From Clostridiales bacterium UBA7568 (GTDB lineage Bacteria > Bacillota > Clostridia > Oscillospirales > CAG-272): DNA of 64,000 nt. How positions within the stretch are numbered: position 1 is the first letter of the stretch; the number at the start of each line of letters is the position of its first letter. The translations under genes were made by a program, and so were the position numbers. The notes beneath the pieces were generated by a model. The model searched no databases. It was not told the DNA's origin and saw nothing but the letters and a program-made list of their open reading frames with translations. Shown piece after piece: positions 1 to 9,532 of this stretch. The stretch spans positions 11,765 to 75,764 of the forward strand of contig DLLG01000010.1 in NCBI GenBank assembly GCA_002479075.1, given 5' to 3'.

Positions 1-986
1 AGAACAGGCTCGTAAAGTCTATGCTCTCGGAGAGCGGAGTGAATGTTGACGTGTTCAAGGGAATAACGGCTTCGATGAGCGTTGTCGATTGCACACGCAG
101 CACGTCTCTTCAGTACGGCACTAACCATTACTGGCTTGACAAGAGCGGCAACGACCCGAAGGCTGTCTTTGATTTCACAGCTCCCGCAAACGGTCCGATA
201 TACGTTCATTTCAACGTATCGAGAAACTTCGGATATTCGGGCAAGGTTTATGTCAAGAAGAACAACAGCGCCGCGGCATATGTTGCAGACTGTCTCGGAG
301 ACGACACGAGATGCATAATAAAGCTCGGAGATTTCTCCGAGGGAGATAAGGTGTCCGTCGAGCTGCGTCTGAACGGAGACAGCATCCTCTTCTCAAGAGA
401 ATCGAAATACTTCTTCTATTATATGGATTACAACGCATTGACGGAGGCGTTTGACCAGCTCTCCGCGGCGGAAATGTATATAGAAGACTACGGCAACGAC
501 TACCTCAAGGGCACAATCGACTTGCCGGAGGGTCAGGAGCTGATATTCACATCGATCCCTTATGACGCCGGCTGGAACGTATATGTTGACGGCGAAAAAG
601 CGGAGACCGTTATGGTCTGCGATTCACTCCTTGCCGTAAAATCGACGGCGGGCTATCACGACATCGAATTCCGCTATATGCCGAAGGGCTATGTCATAAC
701 GATAATCATAACCGTGCTTTCGCTCATCGTGTTCATCTGCTTTATCCTCTTTGTAAAGGTTGATAAGGTAAGACGCTTTGTATATAAGCTTGCTGGCAAA
801 AAGTACGCTCCCTACGGCGTTTCCGGCGATATGATATTCATAACGGAGGACGTAGCGGACGATGACGACGTTCCCGCAACTGCCGGTATGATAAAGGCTT
901 CGGAGCCCGAAAAGGCGGAGCCGGTCGCTCCCGCAGAGGAAAAGCCTTCAGAGAAAGAGCCTTCCTCCGGAGAAGAAACCAAATAA
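1..986 (+). CDS. YfhO-family membrane protein, C-terminal part (5' truncated by window edge)
   Basis: The reading frame is open from the first bases of the window, so the gene starts upstream and only about the last 327 codons are seen. The visible part is an extracytoplasmic beta-rich region with a YSGKVYVKKN-like stretch and a GWNVYVDGEKAE segment, then a single hydrophobic helix at about residues 222-247 of the visible part and a cytoplasmic tail rich in Pro, Glu and Ala. A C-terminal 'sugar-like' beta domain closed by a last membrane helix is typical of the large multi-spanning YfhO family, which is linked to glycosylation of lipoteichoic acid and other wall polymers in Firmicutes. The family call rests on this C-terminal pattern only. 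A terminator follows at 997. Confidence 0.7.
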   Translation, partial: NRLVKSMLSESGVNVDVFKGITASMSVVDCTRSTSLQYGTNHYWLDKSGNDPKAVFDFTAPANGPIYVHFNVSRNFGYSGKVYVKKNNSAAAYVADCLGDDTRCIIKLGDFSEGDKVSVELRLNGDSILFSRESKYFFYYMDYNALTEAFDQLSAAEMYIEDYGNDYLKGTIDLPEGQELIFTSIPYDAGWNVYVDGEKAETVMVCDSLLAVKSTAGYHDIEFRYMPKGYVITIIITVLSLIVFICFILFVKVDKVRRFVYKLAGKKYAPYGVSGDMIFITEDVADDDDVPATAGMIKASEPEKAEPVAPAEEKPSEKEPSSGEETK

Positions 987-996
987 ATTAAAACGG

Positions 997-1030
997 ACAA
1001 ATCGGAAGGGGCAGCTTTTCCGATTTGTTT
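997..1030 (+). terminator. Rho-independent terminator after the YfhO-like gene
   Basis: An 11-bp arm (ACAAATCGGAA) pairs with TTCCGATTTGT and is followed by TTTTG. It lies between the stop of the YfhO-like gene and the start of rqcH. Confidence 0.7.
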
Positions 1031-1046
1031 TGATGAAAGAGGAAAT

Positions 1047-2789
1047 ATGGCATTTGACGTTATATTTGCGACGGCTGTCGCAAAGGAGCTGGACGGTGCC
1101 CTTGCGGGGGCAAGGGTCGAAAAGGTCTATCAGCCGTCAAAAGAAGAAATATTGCTTTTCTGCCGTGTCGGCAGGGAAACGAGGAAGCTGATCGTTTCCT
1201 CCTCTCCCGCTTCGGCGAGAGTATGTTTTACGGATACCGCCGGGGAAAACCCCGCCGCCCCTCCGATGTTCTGTATGCTGCTGCGCAAGCATCTTGCGGG
1301 AGCGCAGATCGAGGGCGTGGAGACGGTCGGTTTCGAGCGTGCGATAAAGATAACCTTTGCCTGCCGGGACGAGCTCGGCTTTGATTGCAGGCGTTATCTG
1401 ATAGCGGAGATAATGGGCAAATACAGCAACATAATCTTCGCCGGTGACGATGACGGAAAAATGAAAATACTCGGCGTGGCAAAGCCCGTCGATATGACGA
1501 CGAGCCGCGTTCGCCAGCTCCTGCCGGGGATGATATATCAGTCGCCGCCGCCGCAGGAGAAAAAGTCGCCACTGGACGAAACCGGAGAGGACTTTCTTTC
1601 CCGTTTTGAAAATTACCCGCAGGGAAAGGACGCAGAAAGATTTTTCATTGACACATATCTCGGCTTTTCTCCCGCAGTTGCAAGGGAGCTTGTCCATAGG
1701 GCGGGCTGCGACGGAGCGACCGCCGGCGAAGCTGATGCAAAAAAACTTGCTTCTGTCTTCCTTGCGCTTATGGAAAAAGTGAAAAACGGGGATTTTGTTC
1801 CTTACGCTGTTTACGGCGCAGGCGGCGAGCCGGAAGAGTTTTCATATACGGAGATAACATATCTGCCCGGAGCGGGGAAAAGATTTGAGAGCTTTTCCGG
1901 GCTTCTCTCGGCTTTTTACGGCAAAAAAGCGGAAGCCGAGGCGCTGAAAAACCGCGTCGGTGCGACGGAGGCGCTGATAGTCACGGCGAAAAAACGACTG
2001 ACAAAGAAGCTGGACGTTCTCTCCGCAGAGCTTTCCGAATGTGAGGAAGCGGATAAATATCGGCTCTGGGGCGAGCTTATAACAGGCTCTCTCTATATGC
2101 TGACGGGCAAAGCCGGGGAAGCGACCGTTACAGACTATTATTCAGACCCGCCTCGGGCGGTAACCATTCCGCTTGACGAAAAGCTGACGGCGTCCCAGAA
2201 TGCGGCGAGATATTATAAGAAGTATAACAAGCTCAAAACGGCGAGGACGATTGCCGCCGAGCAGGCGGAAAAAGCCCGCGCGGAGCTGGAATATCTCAAG
2301 ACAGTCGAAGCTTCGCTTGCGCTTTGCGACTGTGCGGCGGATGTTTCCGAGATAAGGGAAGAGCTTATGAAAACGGGCTATCTCCGTCGCCCTGTTCAGG
2401 CAAAGGGGCAGAAGCCGAAAAAGACCGAGCCGATGTATTTTCATACGTCGCTCGGCAGGGAGATTATCTGCGGAAAGAACAATACCCAGAACGACTTTCT
2501 CTCAACAAAATTTGCCGAAAAGAGCGACTGGTGGTTTCACGTCAAGGGCGGGGCGGGGTCGCACGTGATTATGCGCTGCGAGCCTGATGAAGACCCCGAC
2601 GCGAGAGACTTTACGGAGGCGGCGCAGGCGGCGGCATTTTTCTCCGACGAGAAGGCTTCCGCAAACGTCGCAGTCGATTATACTCTTGCGAAATTTGTCA
2701 AAAAGCCGTCGGGCTCGGCGCCGGGTCACGTAATTTATACAGATTATTATACGGCGTATGTAAATCCCGCAAAGCCGAAAGGAAAATAA
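1047..2789 (+). CDS. rqcH: Rqc2/RqcH-type ribosome quality control factor (NFACT protein)
   Basis: The 580-residue product has the family layout: an NFACT-N domain (about 1-220, starting with a conserved GARVEKVYQPSKEE stretch), a helical coiled-coil middle (about 300-430) and a C-terminal NFACT-R domain (about 460-575) with the DWWFHVKGGAGSH signature. In Firmicutes this protein binds stalled 50S subunits and recruits Ala-tRNA to add alanine tails that mark nascent chains for degradation; older annotation calls it fibronectin-binding protein. The start has GAAAGAGG just upstream. The position matching the conserved Asp97-Arg98 pair reads Glu97-Arg98 here. The LURP-like gene begins one base after its stop, so the two are probably co-transcribed. 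Confidence 0.92.
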   Translation: MAFDVIFATAVAKELDGALAGARVEKVYQPSKEEILLFCRVGRETRKLIVSSSPASARVCFTDTAGENPAAPPMFCMLLRKHLAGAQIEGVETVGFERAIKITFACRDELGFDCRRYLIAEIMGKYSNIIFAGDDDGKMKILGVAKPVDMTTSRVRQLLPGMIYQSPPPQEKKSPLDETGEDFLSRFENYPQGKDAERFFIDTYLGFSPAVARELVHRAGCDGATAGEADAKKLASVFLALMEKVKNGDFVPYAVYGAGGEPEEFSYTEITYLPGAGKRFESFSGLLSAFYGKKAEAEALKNRVGATEALIVTAKKRLTKKLDVLSAELSECEEADKYRLWGELITGSLYMLTGKAGEATVTDYYSDPPRAVTIPLDEKLTASQNAARYYKKYNKLKTARTIAAEQAEKARAELEYLKTVEASLALCDCAADVSEIREELMKTGYLRRPVQAKGQKPKKTEPMYFHTSLGREIICGKNNTQNDFLSTKFAEKSDWWFHVKGGAGSHVIMRCEPDEDPDARDFTEAAQAAAFFSDEKASANVAVDYTLAKFVKKPSGSAPGHVIYTDYYTAYVNPAKPKGK

Positions 2790-2790
2790 A

Positions 2791-3267
2791 ATGACAGATC
2801 TTTATATAAAACAACACGTTTTCACCCTCGGCGAAAGGTTCACGGTCTATTCGGAGGACGGAAGCGAAAAATATTATGTTTCAGGCGAGTTTTTGTCTCT
2901 GCCGAAAACGTTTCATATAAGCTCGGCGGGAGGGGAAGAACTCGCGGAAATTTCCAGAAGGCTCTTTTCGTTCCCCATCAAATACGACTTCTCCGCCGGC
3001 GGGGAGGAGATGACCGTTTGCAAGAGAATATCGTTTTTCTGCCAGTCATACAGAGTCGAGCCGATCGGCTGGGAGATAGATGGCGACTTCTTTGCTCACG
3101 AATACGAAATAACCGACGACGGAGGCACAGTCGCAACGGTTTCAAAGGAATGGTTTACCTTCGGCGACGCTTATCGCCTTCGCGTTATGCGGGACGAAGA
3201 TGTTCTCGCCTGTCTTTGCGCCCTTATCGTGATAGATGCGTGCATTGCGGCATCAAATAACGGCTGA
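2791..3267 (+). CDS. LURP-one-related (YxjI/tubby-like) protein
   Basis: This 158-residue soluble protein has the pattern of the LURP-one/DUF567 family: a YIKQHVFTLGERFTVY opening followed by alternating beta strands ('SEDGSEKYYVSGEFLSLPKTFHI', shortened here to its start YYVSGEFLSLPKT) that form a tubby-like barrel around one central helix near the C-terminus. The biochemical role of bacterial members is unknown. It follows rqcH with a one-base gap and probably shares its mRNA; no functional link between the two is established. The family call is from the overall pattern, not from a catalytic motif. Confidence 0.7.
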   Translation: MTDLYIKQHVFTLGERFTVYSEDGSEKYYVSGEFLSLPKTFHISSAGGEELAEISRRLFSFPIKYDFSAGGEEMTVCKRISFFCQSYRVEPIGWEIDGDFFAHEYEITDDGGTVATVSKEWFTFGDAYRLRVMRDEDVLACLCALIVIDACIAASNNG

Positions 3268-3313
3268 AAGACGAAAAAATTTATTTTTGAGAGCATTTTT
3301 TGTGATAAACTTG

Positions 3314-3342
3314 TTTACTTTTCAAAACAAACGTGCTATTAT
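3314..3342 (+). promoter_or_regulatory. Predicted sigma-A promoter of the PFOR gene
   Basis: TTTACT and TATTAT are separated by 17 bp, about 65 bp before the GGAGG-ATG start of the oxidoreductase gene. Confidence 0.55.
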
Positions 3343-3404
3343 AATAGGTAATGCAAAATATATATAATTTCAAGTTATATGCAAATAAAAAACGGAGGAA
3401 AACT

Positions 3405-6400
3405 ATGGCAAGAAAAATGATTTCTATGGACGGTAACACCGCTGCCGCACACGTTTCGTATGCGTTTACGGAAGTTGCCGCGATCTATCCCATCACGCCC
3501 TCCAGCCCTATGGCTGAGAATACGGACACATGGTCTGCGGGCGGGCTCAAAAATATCTTCGGAGACAAGGTAAAGGTTGTTGAAATGCAGTCAGAAGCAG
3601 GTGCGGCAGGTGCCGTTCACGGCTCTCTCGCTGCAGGCGCGCTCACAACAACATATACCGCTTCTCAGGGACTTCTCCTTATGATCCCTAATATGTACAA
3701 GATCGCGGGAGAACTTCTTCCCTGCGTAATTCACGTTTCCGCTCGTTGCGTTGCTTCTCACGCACTCAACATTTTCGGCGACCATTCGGACGTATACGCT
3801 TGCCGTCAGACAGGCTTTGCTATGCTCGCTGAATCCAACCCGCAGGAAATTATGGACCTCGGCGCTGTTGCCCATCTTTCAACAATCAAGGGCAGAGTAC
3901 CTTTCCTTAACTTCTTCGACGGCTTCAGAACATCTCACGAAATCCAGAAGATCGAAGCTTGGGACTTTGACGATCTCAAATCTATGATAGACAAGGACGC
4001 TCTCGCAGCTTTCCGCGCGCGTGCGCTCAACCCCGAACATCCCGTTCTCCGCGGCTCGGCAGAAAACGGCGATATCTTCTTCCAGCACAGAGAGGCTTGC
4101 AACGAATATTACAATGCTCTCCCCGCTATCGTTGAAGAATATATGGGCAAGGTAAACGAAAAGCTCGGAACAAACTATCAGCTCTTCAACTACTACGGCG
4201 CACCCGATGCAGACAGAGTTATCATCGCTATGGGCTCCGTATGCGACGTTGCAGAGGAAGTTGTTGATTATATGAACGCTCACGGCGAGAAGGTTGGTCT
4301 TGTAAAGGTTCGTCTTTACCGTCCTTTCCGTGCGGACAAGCTCATCGCAGCTATCCCCGAGACCTGCAAGAAGATCGCAGTTCTCGACAGAACAAAAGAG
4401 CCTGGCTCTCTCGGCGAGCCTCTCTATCTTGACGTTGTTACGGCTCTTGCTCAGGCAGGAAAAGCTGTAAAGGTTGTCGGCGGACGTTACGGCCTCGGCT
4501 CAAAGGATACTCCTCCGTCCTCTATCTTCGCAGTTTATGAAAACCTCGCAAAGGACGCTCCGAAGAACGGCTTCACAATCGGTATCAACGATGACGTTAC
4601 AGGCCTTTCTCTCGAAGAGAAGCCCGCTCCGGACACAGCTCCCGCAGGCACAATCGCTTGCAAGTTCTGGGGTCTCGGCGGCGACGGTACAGTCGGTGCA
4701 AACAAGAACTCGATAAAGATCATCGGCGACCATACCGATAAATACATTCAGGCATACTTCCAGTACGACTCGAAGAAGACAGGCGGCTTTACGGTTTCTC
4801 ACCTCCGCTTCGGCGATACGCCTATCAAGAGCCCGTACTACATCACAAAGGCAGACTTCGTCGCTTGCCATAATCACGCTTATCTTGAGCAGTATGATAT
4901 GGTATCCGATGTCAAGCCCGGCGGCGTATTCCTTCTCGACTGCCCCTGGACAGAGGCAGAGCTCGATGAAAAGCTCCCCGGCTCCGTAAAGGCTTATATC
5001 GCAAACAACGGTATCAACTTCTACGTTATCGACGCTACCGGCACAGCTATGAAGCTCGGCAACGTCAAGGTTAAGAACACGGTTCTTCAGTCCGCCTTCT
5101 TCTCTCTTGCAAAGGTTCTCCCCGCAGAGGAAGCAATCGAATATATGAAGAAGATGGCTTATAAGTCATATTCCAAGAAGGGCGAAGCTATCGTCAACCT
5201 CAACTACGCCGCTATCGACGCAGGCGCAGGCGCGGCTGTCAAGGTAAACGTTCCAGAAAGCTGGAAGACGGCTGAAAAGGAAGCTGCAAAGGCTCCCGCA
5301 GAAGGCAAGAGAGCTGACCTTGTTAAGTTTGTAAACGACATTGCACGCCCCGTAAACGCTATGAAGGGCGATTCGCTCCCCGTTTCCGCATTCAAGGATT
5401 GCGCAGACGGCACATATCCTCAGGGCGCTTCCGCTTATGACAAGCGCGGAGTTGCAGTCAAGGTTCCCGTATGGCACGCTGAAAACTGCATCCAGTGCAA
5501 CCAGTGCTCTTATGTATGTCCTCACGCCGCTATCCGTCCCTTCGCTATGAACGCGGACGAAGCCGCAAAGGCTCCCGCTTGCACAAAGTTCACGGCTAAG
5601 ATGATGGGTAAGGGTTGCGAAGATTATAAATTCACAATCGCTGTTTCTCCTCTCGACTGTATGGGCTGCTCGCTCTGCGTGAACGTCTGCCCGACAAAGC
5701 CCGAGAAGAGAGCTCTCGAAATGGTTCTGACAGAGACCCAGCTCGATCAGCAGCCCGCTTTCGATTACGCTGTAAACAACGTAACAAAGAAGGCTACTCC
5801 CTTTGCAGATACAACAGTCAAGGGCAGCCAGTTCAATCAGCCCCTGCTCCAGTTCTCCGGATCCTGCGCAGGCTGTGCAGAAACAACTTATGCCCGCCTT
5901 ATCACACAGCTCTTCGGCGAGAAGATGTATATCTCCAACGCTACGGGTTGTTCCTCCATTTGGGGTGGCTCCGCTCCCTCCACACCGTACACGGTCAATA
6001 ACGAGAGCGGTCACGGTCCCGCTTGGGCAAACTCCCTCTTCGAGGATAACGCAGAGCACGGTCTCGGTATGCTGACGGCTGTAAAGCACCGTCGCGCACA
6101 CCTTGCAGACGTTGTAAAGGCACTTGTTGCAACCGAATGCTGCGACGAAACAGTCAAAGCGGCAGGCAACGAATGGCTTGAAAATATTGATACAGACGCT
6201 TCCGCAGAGGCGGGCAAGAAGCTCGTTTCCGCTTGTGAAGCAGCACTTGCAAAGAGCTGCGAATGCGGCGCTTGCGACCTCGCAAAGGAGATCGTTGCAA
6301 ATGCGGATATGCTCGCAAAGAAGTCCGTATGGATCTTCGGCGGCGACGGCTGGGCATATGATATCGGTTTCGGCGGCCTTGACCACGTTCTCGCTTCCGG

Positions 6401-6986
6401 CGAAAACGTAAACGTTATGGTATTCGATACCGAGGTTTACTCAAACACAGGCGGTCAGGCTTCAAAGGCAAGCCAGGTCGGTCAGGTTGCGCAGTTTGCA
6501 GCAGCAGGTAAGGCAATCAAGAAGAAGAACCTTGCCGAAATCGCTATGAGCTACGGCTACGTCTACGTTGCACAGGTTGCTATGGGCGCAGATATGAACC
6601 AGACTGTCAAGGCTATTGCAGAGGCAGAAGCATACAACGGTCCTTCGCTCATCATCGGTTACGCTCCCTGCGAAATGCACGGACTCAAGGGCGGCATGAG
6701 CAACTGCCAGGCTGAAATGAAGAAAGCTGTTGACGCAGGTTATTGGCAGATGTTCCGCTTCAACCCTGCAAACATCGCAGAGGGCAAGAACCCGCTGACA
6801 ATCGACTCCAAGGAGCCGACGGCTGACTACGTTGAGTTCATCAAGAGCGAAACACGTTACAGCAGACTTGTTCAGTCCTTCCCCGAAAGAGCAGAAAAGC
6901 TCTTCGCAGAAGCAAGCGAGCTTGCAAAAGAGAAATATCGTCACCTTGTTGACCTCAGAAATATGTACGAGACAGAAGTCAAGTAA
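3405..6986 (+). CDS. nifJ: Pyruvate:ferredoxin (flavodoxin) oxidoreductase
   Basis: This single-chain enzyme of 1193 residues oxidises pyruvate with CoA to acetyl-CoA and CO2 and passes electrons to ferredoxin, the central step of anaerobic Clostridial metabolism. Visible parts are the N-terminal pyruvate-binding region (AIYPITPSSPMAE), the CoA/transketolase-like domain, two 4Fe-4S cysteine clusters near residues 695 (CIQCNQCSYVCP) and 752 (CMGCSLCVNVCP), and the TPP domain with CAGCAETTYARL and GDGWAYDIGFGG. The length is normal for the family. I chose the ATG at 3405 because it has AACGGAGGAA immediately upstream; a longer frame from 3351 lacks this. Codon use is strongly biased, as for a highly expressed gene. 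It is monocistronic between its own promoter and terminator. Confidence 0.97.
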   Translation: MARKMISMDGNTAAAHVSYAFTEVAAIYPITPSSPMAENTDTWSAGGLKNIFGDKVKVVEMQSEAGAAGAVHGSLAAGALTTTYTASQGLLLMIPNMYKIAGELLPCVIHVSARCVASHALNIFGDHSDVYACRQTGFAMLAESNPQEIMDLGAVAHLSTIKGRVPFLNFFDGFRTSHEIQKIEAWDFDDLKSMIDKDALAAFRARALNPEHPVLRGSAENGDIFFQHREACNEYYNALPAIVEEYMGKVNEKLGTNYQLFNYYGAPDADRVIIAMGSVCDVAEEVVDYMNAHGEKVGLVKVRLYRPFRADKLIAAIPETCKKIAVLDRTKEPGSLGEPLYLDVVTALAQAGKAVKVVGGRYGLGSKDTPPSSIFAVYENLAKDAPKNGFTIGINDDVTGLSLEEKPAPDTAPAGTIACKFWGLGGDGTVGANKNSIKIIGDHTDKYIQAYFQYDSKKTGGFTVSHLRFGDTPIKSPYYITKADFVACHNHAYLEQYDMVSDVKPGGVFLLDCPWTEAELDEKLPGSVKAYIANNGINFYVIDATGTAMKLGNVKVKNTVLQSAFFSLAKVLPAEEAIEYMKKMAYKSYSKKGEAIVNLNYAAIDAGAGAAVKVNVPESWKTAEKEAAKAPAEGKRADLVKFVNDIARPVNAMKGDSLPVSAFKDCADGTYPQGASAYDKRGVAVKVPVWHAENCIQCNQCSYVCPHAAIRPFAMNADEAAKAPACTKFTAKMMGKGCEDYKFTIAVSPLDCMGCSLCVNVCPTKPEKRALEMVLTETQLDQQPAFDYAVNNVTKKATPFADTTVKGSQFNQPLLQFSGSCAGCAETTYARLITQLFGEKMYISNATGCSSIWGGSAPSTPYTVNNESGHGPAWANSLFEDNAEHGLGMLTAVKHRRAHLADVVKALVATECCDETVKAAGNEWLENIDTDASAEAGKKLVSACEAALAKSCECGACDLAKEIVANADMLAKKSVWIFGGDGWAYDIGFGGLDHVLASGENVNVMVFDTEVYSNTGGQASKASQVGQVAQFAAAGKAIKKKNLAEIAMSYGYVYVAQVAMGADMNQTVKAIAEAEAYNGPSLIIGYAPCEMHGLKGGMSNCQAEMKKAVDAGYWQMFRFNPANIAEGKNPLTIDSKEPTADYVEFIKSETRYSRLVQSFPERAEKLFAEASELAKEKYRHLVDLRNMYETEVK

Positions 6987-6992
6987 AATAAA

Positions 6993-7020
6993 AAAATCCC
7001 CGCTTCGGCGGGGATTTTTT
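6993..7020 (+). terminator. Terminator of the PFOR gene
   Basis: The stem CCCCGC-TTCG-GCGGGG is preceded by an A run and followed by six T, six bases after the stop codon. Confidence 0.9.
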
Positions 7021-7083
7021 GAGCTTGCGGAAAGAAACGGCGGAGCCAAATAAAACGCAAGGCAGAAAATCATTTTCTCCTAA

Positions 7084-7114
7084 AAAACCGACGGTCAGGC
7101 GACCGTCGGTTTTG
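7084..7114 (-). terminator. Terminator of the trkA-trkH-hydrolase operon
   Basis: Arms AAAACCGACGGTC and GACCGTCGGTTTT enclose a 4-base loop, directly after the hydrolase stop. On the minus strand the stem runs into a T tract. Confidence 0.8.
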
Positions 7115-7117
7115 CTT

Positions 7118-8056
7118 TTATACGTATTTATCCAGAAATTCATCAAGAGCTTTATCGCATTTTTCTTTATCGACGACATAGCTCTTTCCGTGCGAAGCGC
7201 CGGGAACGGTTATGAGAACGTGTTCGGAGACGCAAGCGGCGGCACCTCTGCGGGACATCTCACACGGGACAAAATTATCCGCTTCGCCGTGAATAAACAG
7301 AACGGGAAGCGACGTTTCCCTCAGCGCATCGATTGTTGAAAACTCGCCCGCGGCGTGTCCGGTTTTCTTTTTGAAAAGTCGGGCAAAGGTGGGGACGAAA
7401 AGCGCAGGGGGAAGATGCAGCTTGTGTTTGGCAACATAAACGAAGATTTCCTCGGGCGAGGTAAAGCCGCAATCTGCGATGACGCACCTGACGTTTTCCG
7501 GCAGCTTTTCTCCGCTTGCCATAAGCACCGTCGTCGCACCCATCGAAACCCCTTCGAGAACGATCGGCAGGGAGGGGAAACGCTCTGCGATATACTCTGC
7601 CCATTTTGCGCAGTCAAGCCGCTCGCAAAGCCCGAAGGTTATATATTTGCCCTCGCTTTTCCCGTGCGCACGCTGGGTCGCAAGGAGAAGATTATATCCT
7701 CTTTTGTGATACTTTTCGGCAATGAGGGAAAACTCAAACTCGGCAAAAGAGCGAAAGCCGTGAAAAAGGATGACAGTCGCTTTTGCATTTTCTGCCGGAA
7801 TGAACTTGCCGTGCAGACGGAGACCGTCCGTACTGCTGATATAGATTTCCTCGGACGGCTGCTTTCGGATGAATCCGGCGCCTTTGCGAATGTCGTCTAT
7901 ATTCTTTGAAAGGTGCAACTTTTCTGCGTCCTTATCCGAAAAGACATCAAAAAACTTATCCGCGCGCCCGACGGCAGCTTCAAATGCCGAGCAGATAAAA
8001 ACAATATAAAGAATTGCAAGGAAGAGAATTACGCTTCCGATTATTATAAATACCAT
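7118..8056 (-). CDS. Alpha/beta hydrolase with N-terminal membrane anchor
   Basis: The 312-residue product begins with a hydrophobic helix (about residues 2-24) and continues as a serine hydrolase fold. The likely catalytic triad is Ser171 in GVSMG (the nucleophile elbow), Asp260 in HGEAD and His289 in GASHG; the oxyanion strand is LFHGFRS near residue 98. It resembles Clostridial acyl-peptidase or cinnamoyl-esterase-like hydrolases, but the substrate cannot be read from the sequence. It lies 9 bp after trkH on the same strand and is the last gene of that operon, just before a terminator. Whether it has any role in potassium uptake is unknown. Confidence 0.8.
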   Translation of the reverse strand: MVFIIIGSVILFLAILYIVFICSAFEAAVGRADKFFDVFSDKDAEKLHLSKNIDDIRKGAGFIRKQPSEEIYISSTDGLRLHGKFIPAENAKATVILFHGFRSFAEFEFSLIAEKYHKRGYNLLLATQRAHGKSEGKYITFGLCERLDCAKWAEYIAERFPSLPIVLEGVSMGATTVLMASGEKLPENVRCVIADCGFTSPEEIFVYVAKHKLHLPPALFVPTFARLFKKKTGHAAGEFSTIDALRETSLPVLFIHGEADNFVPCEMSRRGAAACVSEHVLITVPGASHGKSYVVDKEKCDKALDEFLDKYV

Positions 8057-8065
8057 AGCATACCC

Positions 8066-9520
8066 TCAGTTTACTTTCCAGGTTCTTTTTGAGAAAAGCA
8101 CGAGAATCGGGAATATCTCAAGCCTTCCTGCAAGCATATCAAGTATCAATACCAGCTTTGAGATGACGCTGTATCCCGCAAAATTCCCCATAGGACCGAC
8201 AACATCAAATCCCGGACCGATATTATTCAGGCAGGAGAGCATTGCGGAAAGGTTTGTTTCAACGGAGAATCCATCCAGCGAAATTATAAGGAAGCTTGCG
8301 ACGGCGATGAAAGCATAAGCGATGAGATATGTGTTTGTGTTTTCGACGATGCTCTCGCGCACAGGCTCTCCGTCCATACGGACGGTCTCAACGCTCTGCG
8401 GATGAAGCAGCTTTTTGATGCTTCTTTTAAGGTTCTTGAAGAGGAGGAGTACGCGGACACACTTGAATCCGCCGCCGGTGCTGCCTGCGCACGCACCCAT
8501 AATCATCAGCGCAAGGATTATTGCTTTTGAAAATGCGGGCCAGAGATTGAAGTCCGTCGTGGCAAAGCCGGTTGTTGTCATAATCGAGGCGACCTGGAAC
8601 GCCGCGTGACGAATTCCTTCGCCGACGGAGGAGAACATCCTCAGCGTGTTTACTGTTATAAGCGCGGTTGCGACGGCAAACGAGCCGAGATAAAGGTGAA
8701 GCTCCTCATTTTTGAGGACGCTCTTGAAGTTGCGGAGGAGGAGCCAGTAGTAACAGTTGAAATTCACGCCGAAGAGGAGCATAAACACCGTTGTGATTAT
8801 CTGTATTGCGGGAGAATAACTTGCCATACTGTCTGCCTTTATTCCGAAGCCCCCTGTGCCGGCTGTGCCGAAGGCTGTGCAGAGAGCGTCAAACCAGTTC
8901 ATTTTGGCAATCATAAGCGCCGCAAAATTTATGACGGTCAGCGCGATATATATGGAATAAAGCGTGAGCGCGGTCTTTTTGAGCTTCGGCATCAGCTTAC
9001 CGACGTCCGGTCCCGGGCTTTCTGCGCGGAGAAGATGCAGGGAAAAGCCGCCGCTGCTCTTGCTTCTCGGAATGACTGCGAGAATGAATACAAGCACTCC
9101 CATTCCGCCGAGCCAATGGCTGAAGCTGCGCCAATAAAGCATACATCTTGAAAGCGCTTCAACATTTTCAAGTATTGATGAGCCTGTTGTTGTAAAGCCG
9201 GAAACTATCTCAAACAGCGCGTCTGTGAAATGCGGAATCTCGCCGGAAATGACAAACGGCAGGCAGCCGAATATGCTGAGGAACACCCAGCCGAGCCCGA
9301 CGCAGACAAACCCTTCTCTTGCATAAAAGCCCTTTTTAGCCTTGCGGGAAAAGAGAGCAAGTATGCCGCTGAAGGCAAGCGTTGCGGACATTGTTATAAG
9401 AAAAGCGAGAACGGATTCCGTTGCTCCGTCGCAAACGCCGATTATAACGGCGGGGAGCATCAGCACGCCCTCTATCGCCAATATCTGCGAGATTATCCTG
9501 CAAATAATTTTATAATTCAT
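8066..9520 (-). CDS. trkH: TrkH/KtrB-family potassium channel subunit
   Basis: This 484-residue multi-spanning protein has the repeated M1-P-M2 layout of Trk/Ktr potassium uptake channels, with selectivity-filter-like segments TTTGSS, GTAGTGGFG, MTTTGFATTDF and a final NNIGPGF. It would form the K+-conducting pore in the membrane and be gated by the cytoplasmic TrkA ring. It follows trkA by 12 bp in the same operon, which supports the pairing. The length fits the family. A distinction between TrkH and KtrB cannot be made safely by eye. Confidence 0.93.
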   Translation of the reverse strand: MNYKIICRIISQILAIEGVLMLPAVIIGVCDGATESVLAFLITMSATLAFSGILALFSRKAKKGFYAREGFVCVGLGWVFLSIFGCLPFVISGEIPHFTDALFEIVSGFTTTGSSILENVEALSRCMLYWRSFSHWLGGMGVLVFILAVIPRSKSSGGFSLHLLRAESPGPDVGKLMPKLKKTALTLYSIYIALTVINFAALMIAKMNWFDALCTAFGTAGTGGFGIKADSMASYSPAIQIITTVFMLLFGVNFNCYYWLLLRNFKSVLKNEELHLYLGSFAVATALITVNTLRMFSSVGEGIRHAAFQVASIMTTTGFATTDFNLWPAFSKAIILALMIMGACAGSTGGGFKCVRVLLLFKNLKRSIKKLLHPQSVETVRMDGEPVRESIVENTNTYLIAYAFIAVASFLIISLDGFSVETNLSAMLSCLNNIGPGFDVVGPMGNFAGYSVISKLVLILDMLAGRLEIFPILVLFSKRTWKVN

Positions 9521-9532
9521 AAAGCGCCTCGC

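Noticed and set aside
5166..6386. Long open frame of 406 codons on the minus strand inside the PFOR gene
   Set aside because: It is a shadow of a strongly codon-biased gene, is Cys-rich without any domain, and has no ribosome-binding site.
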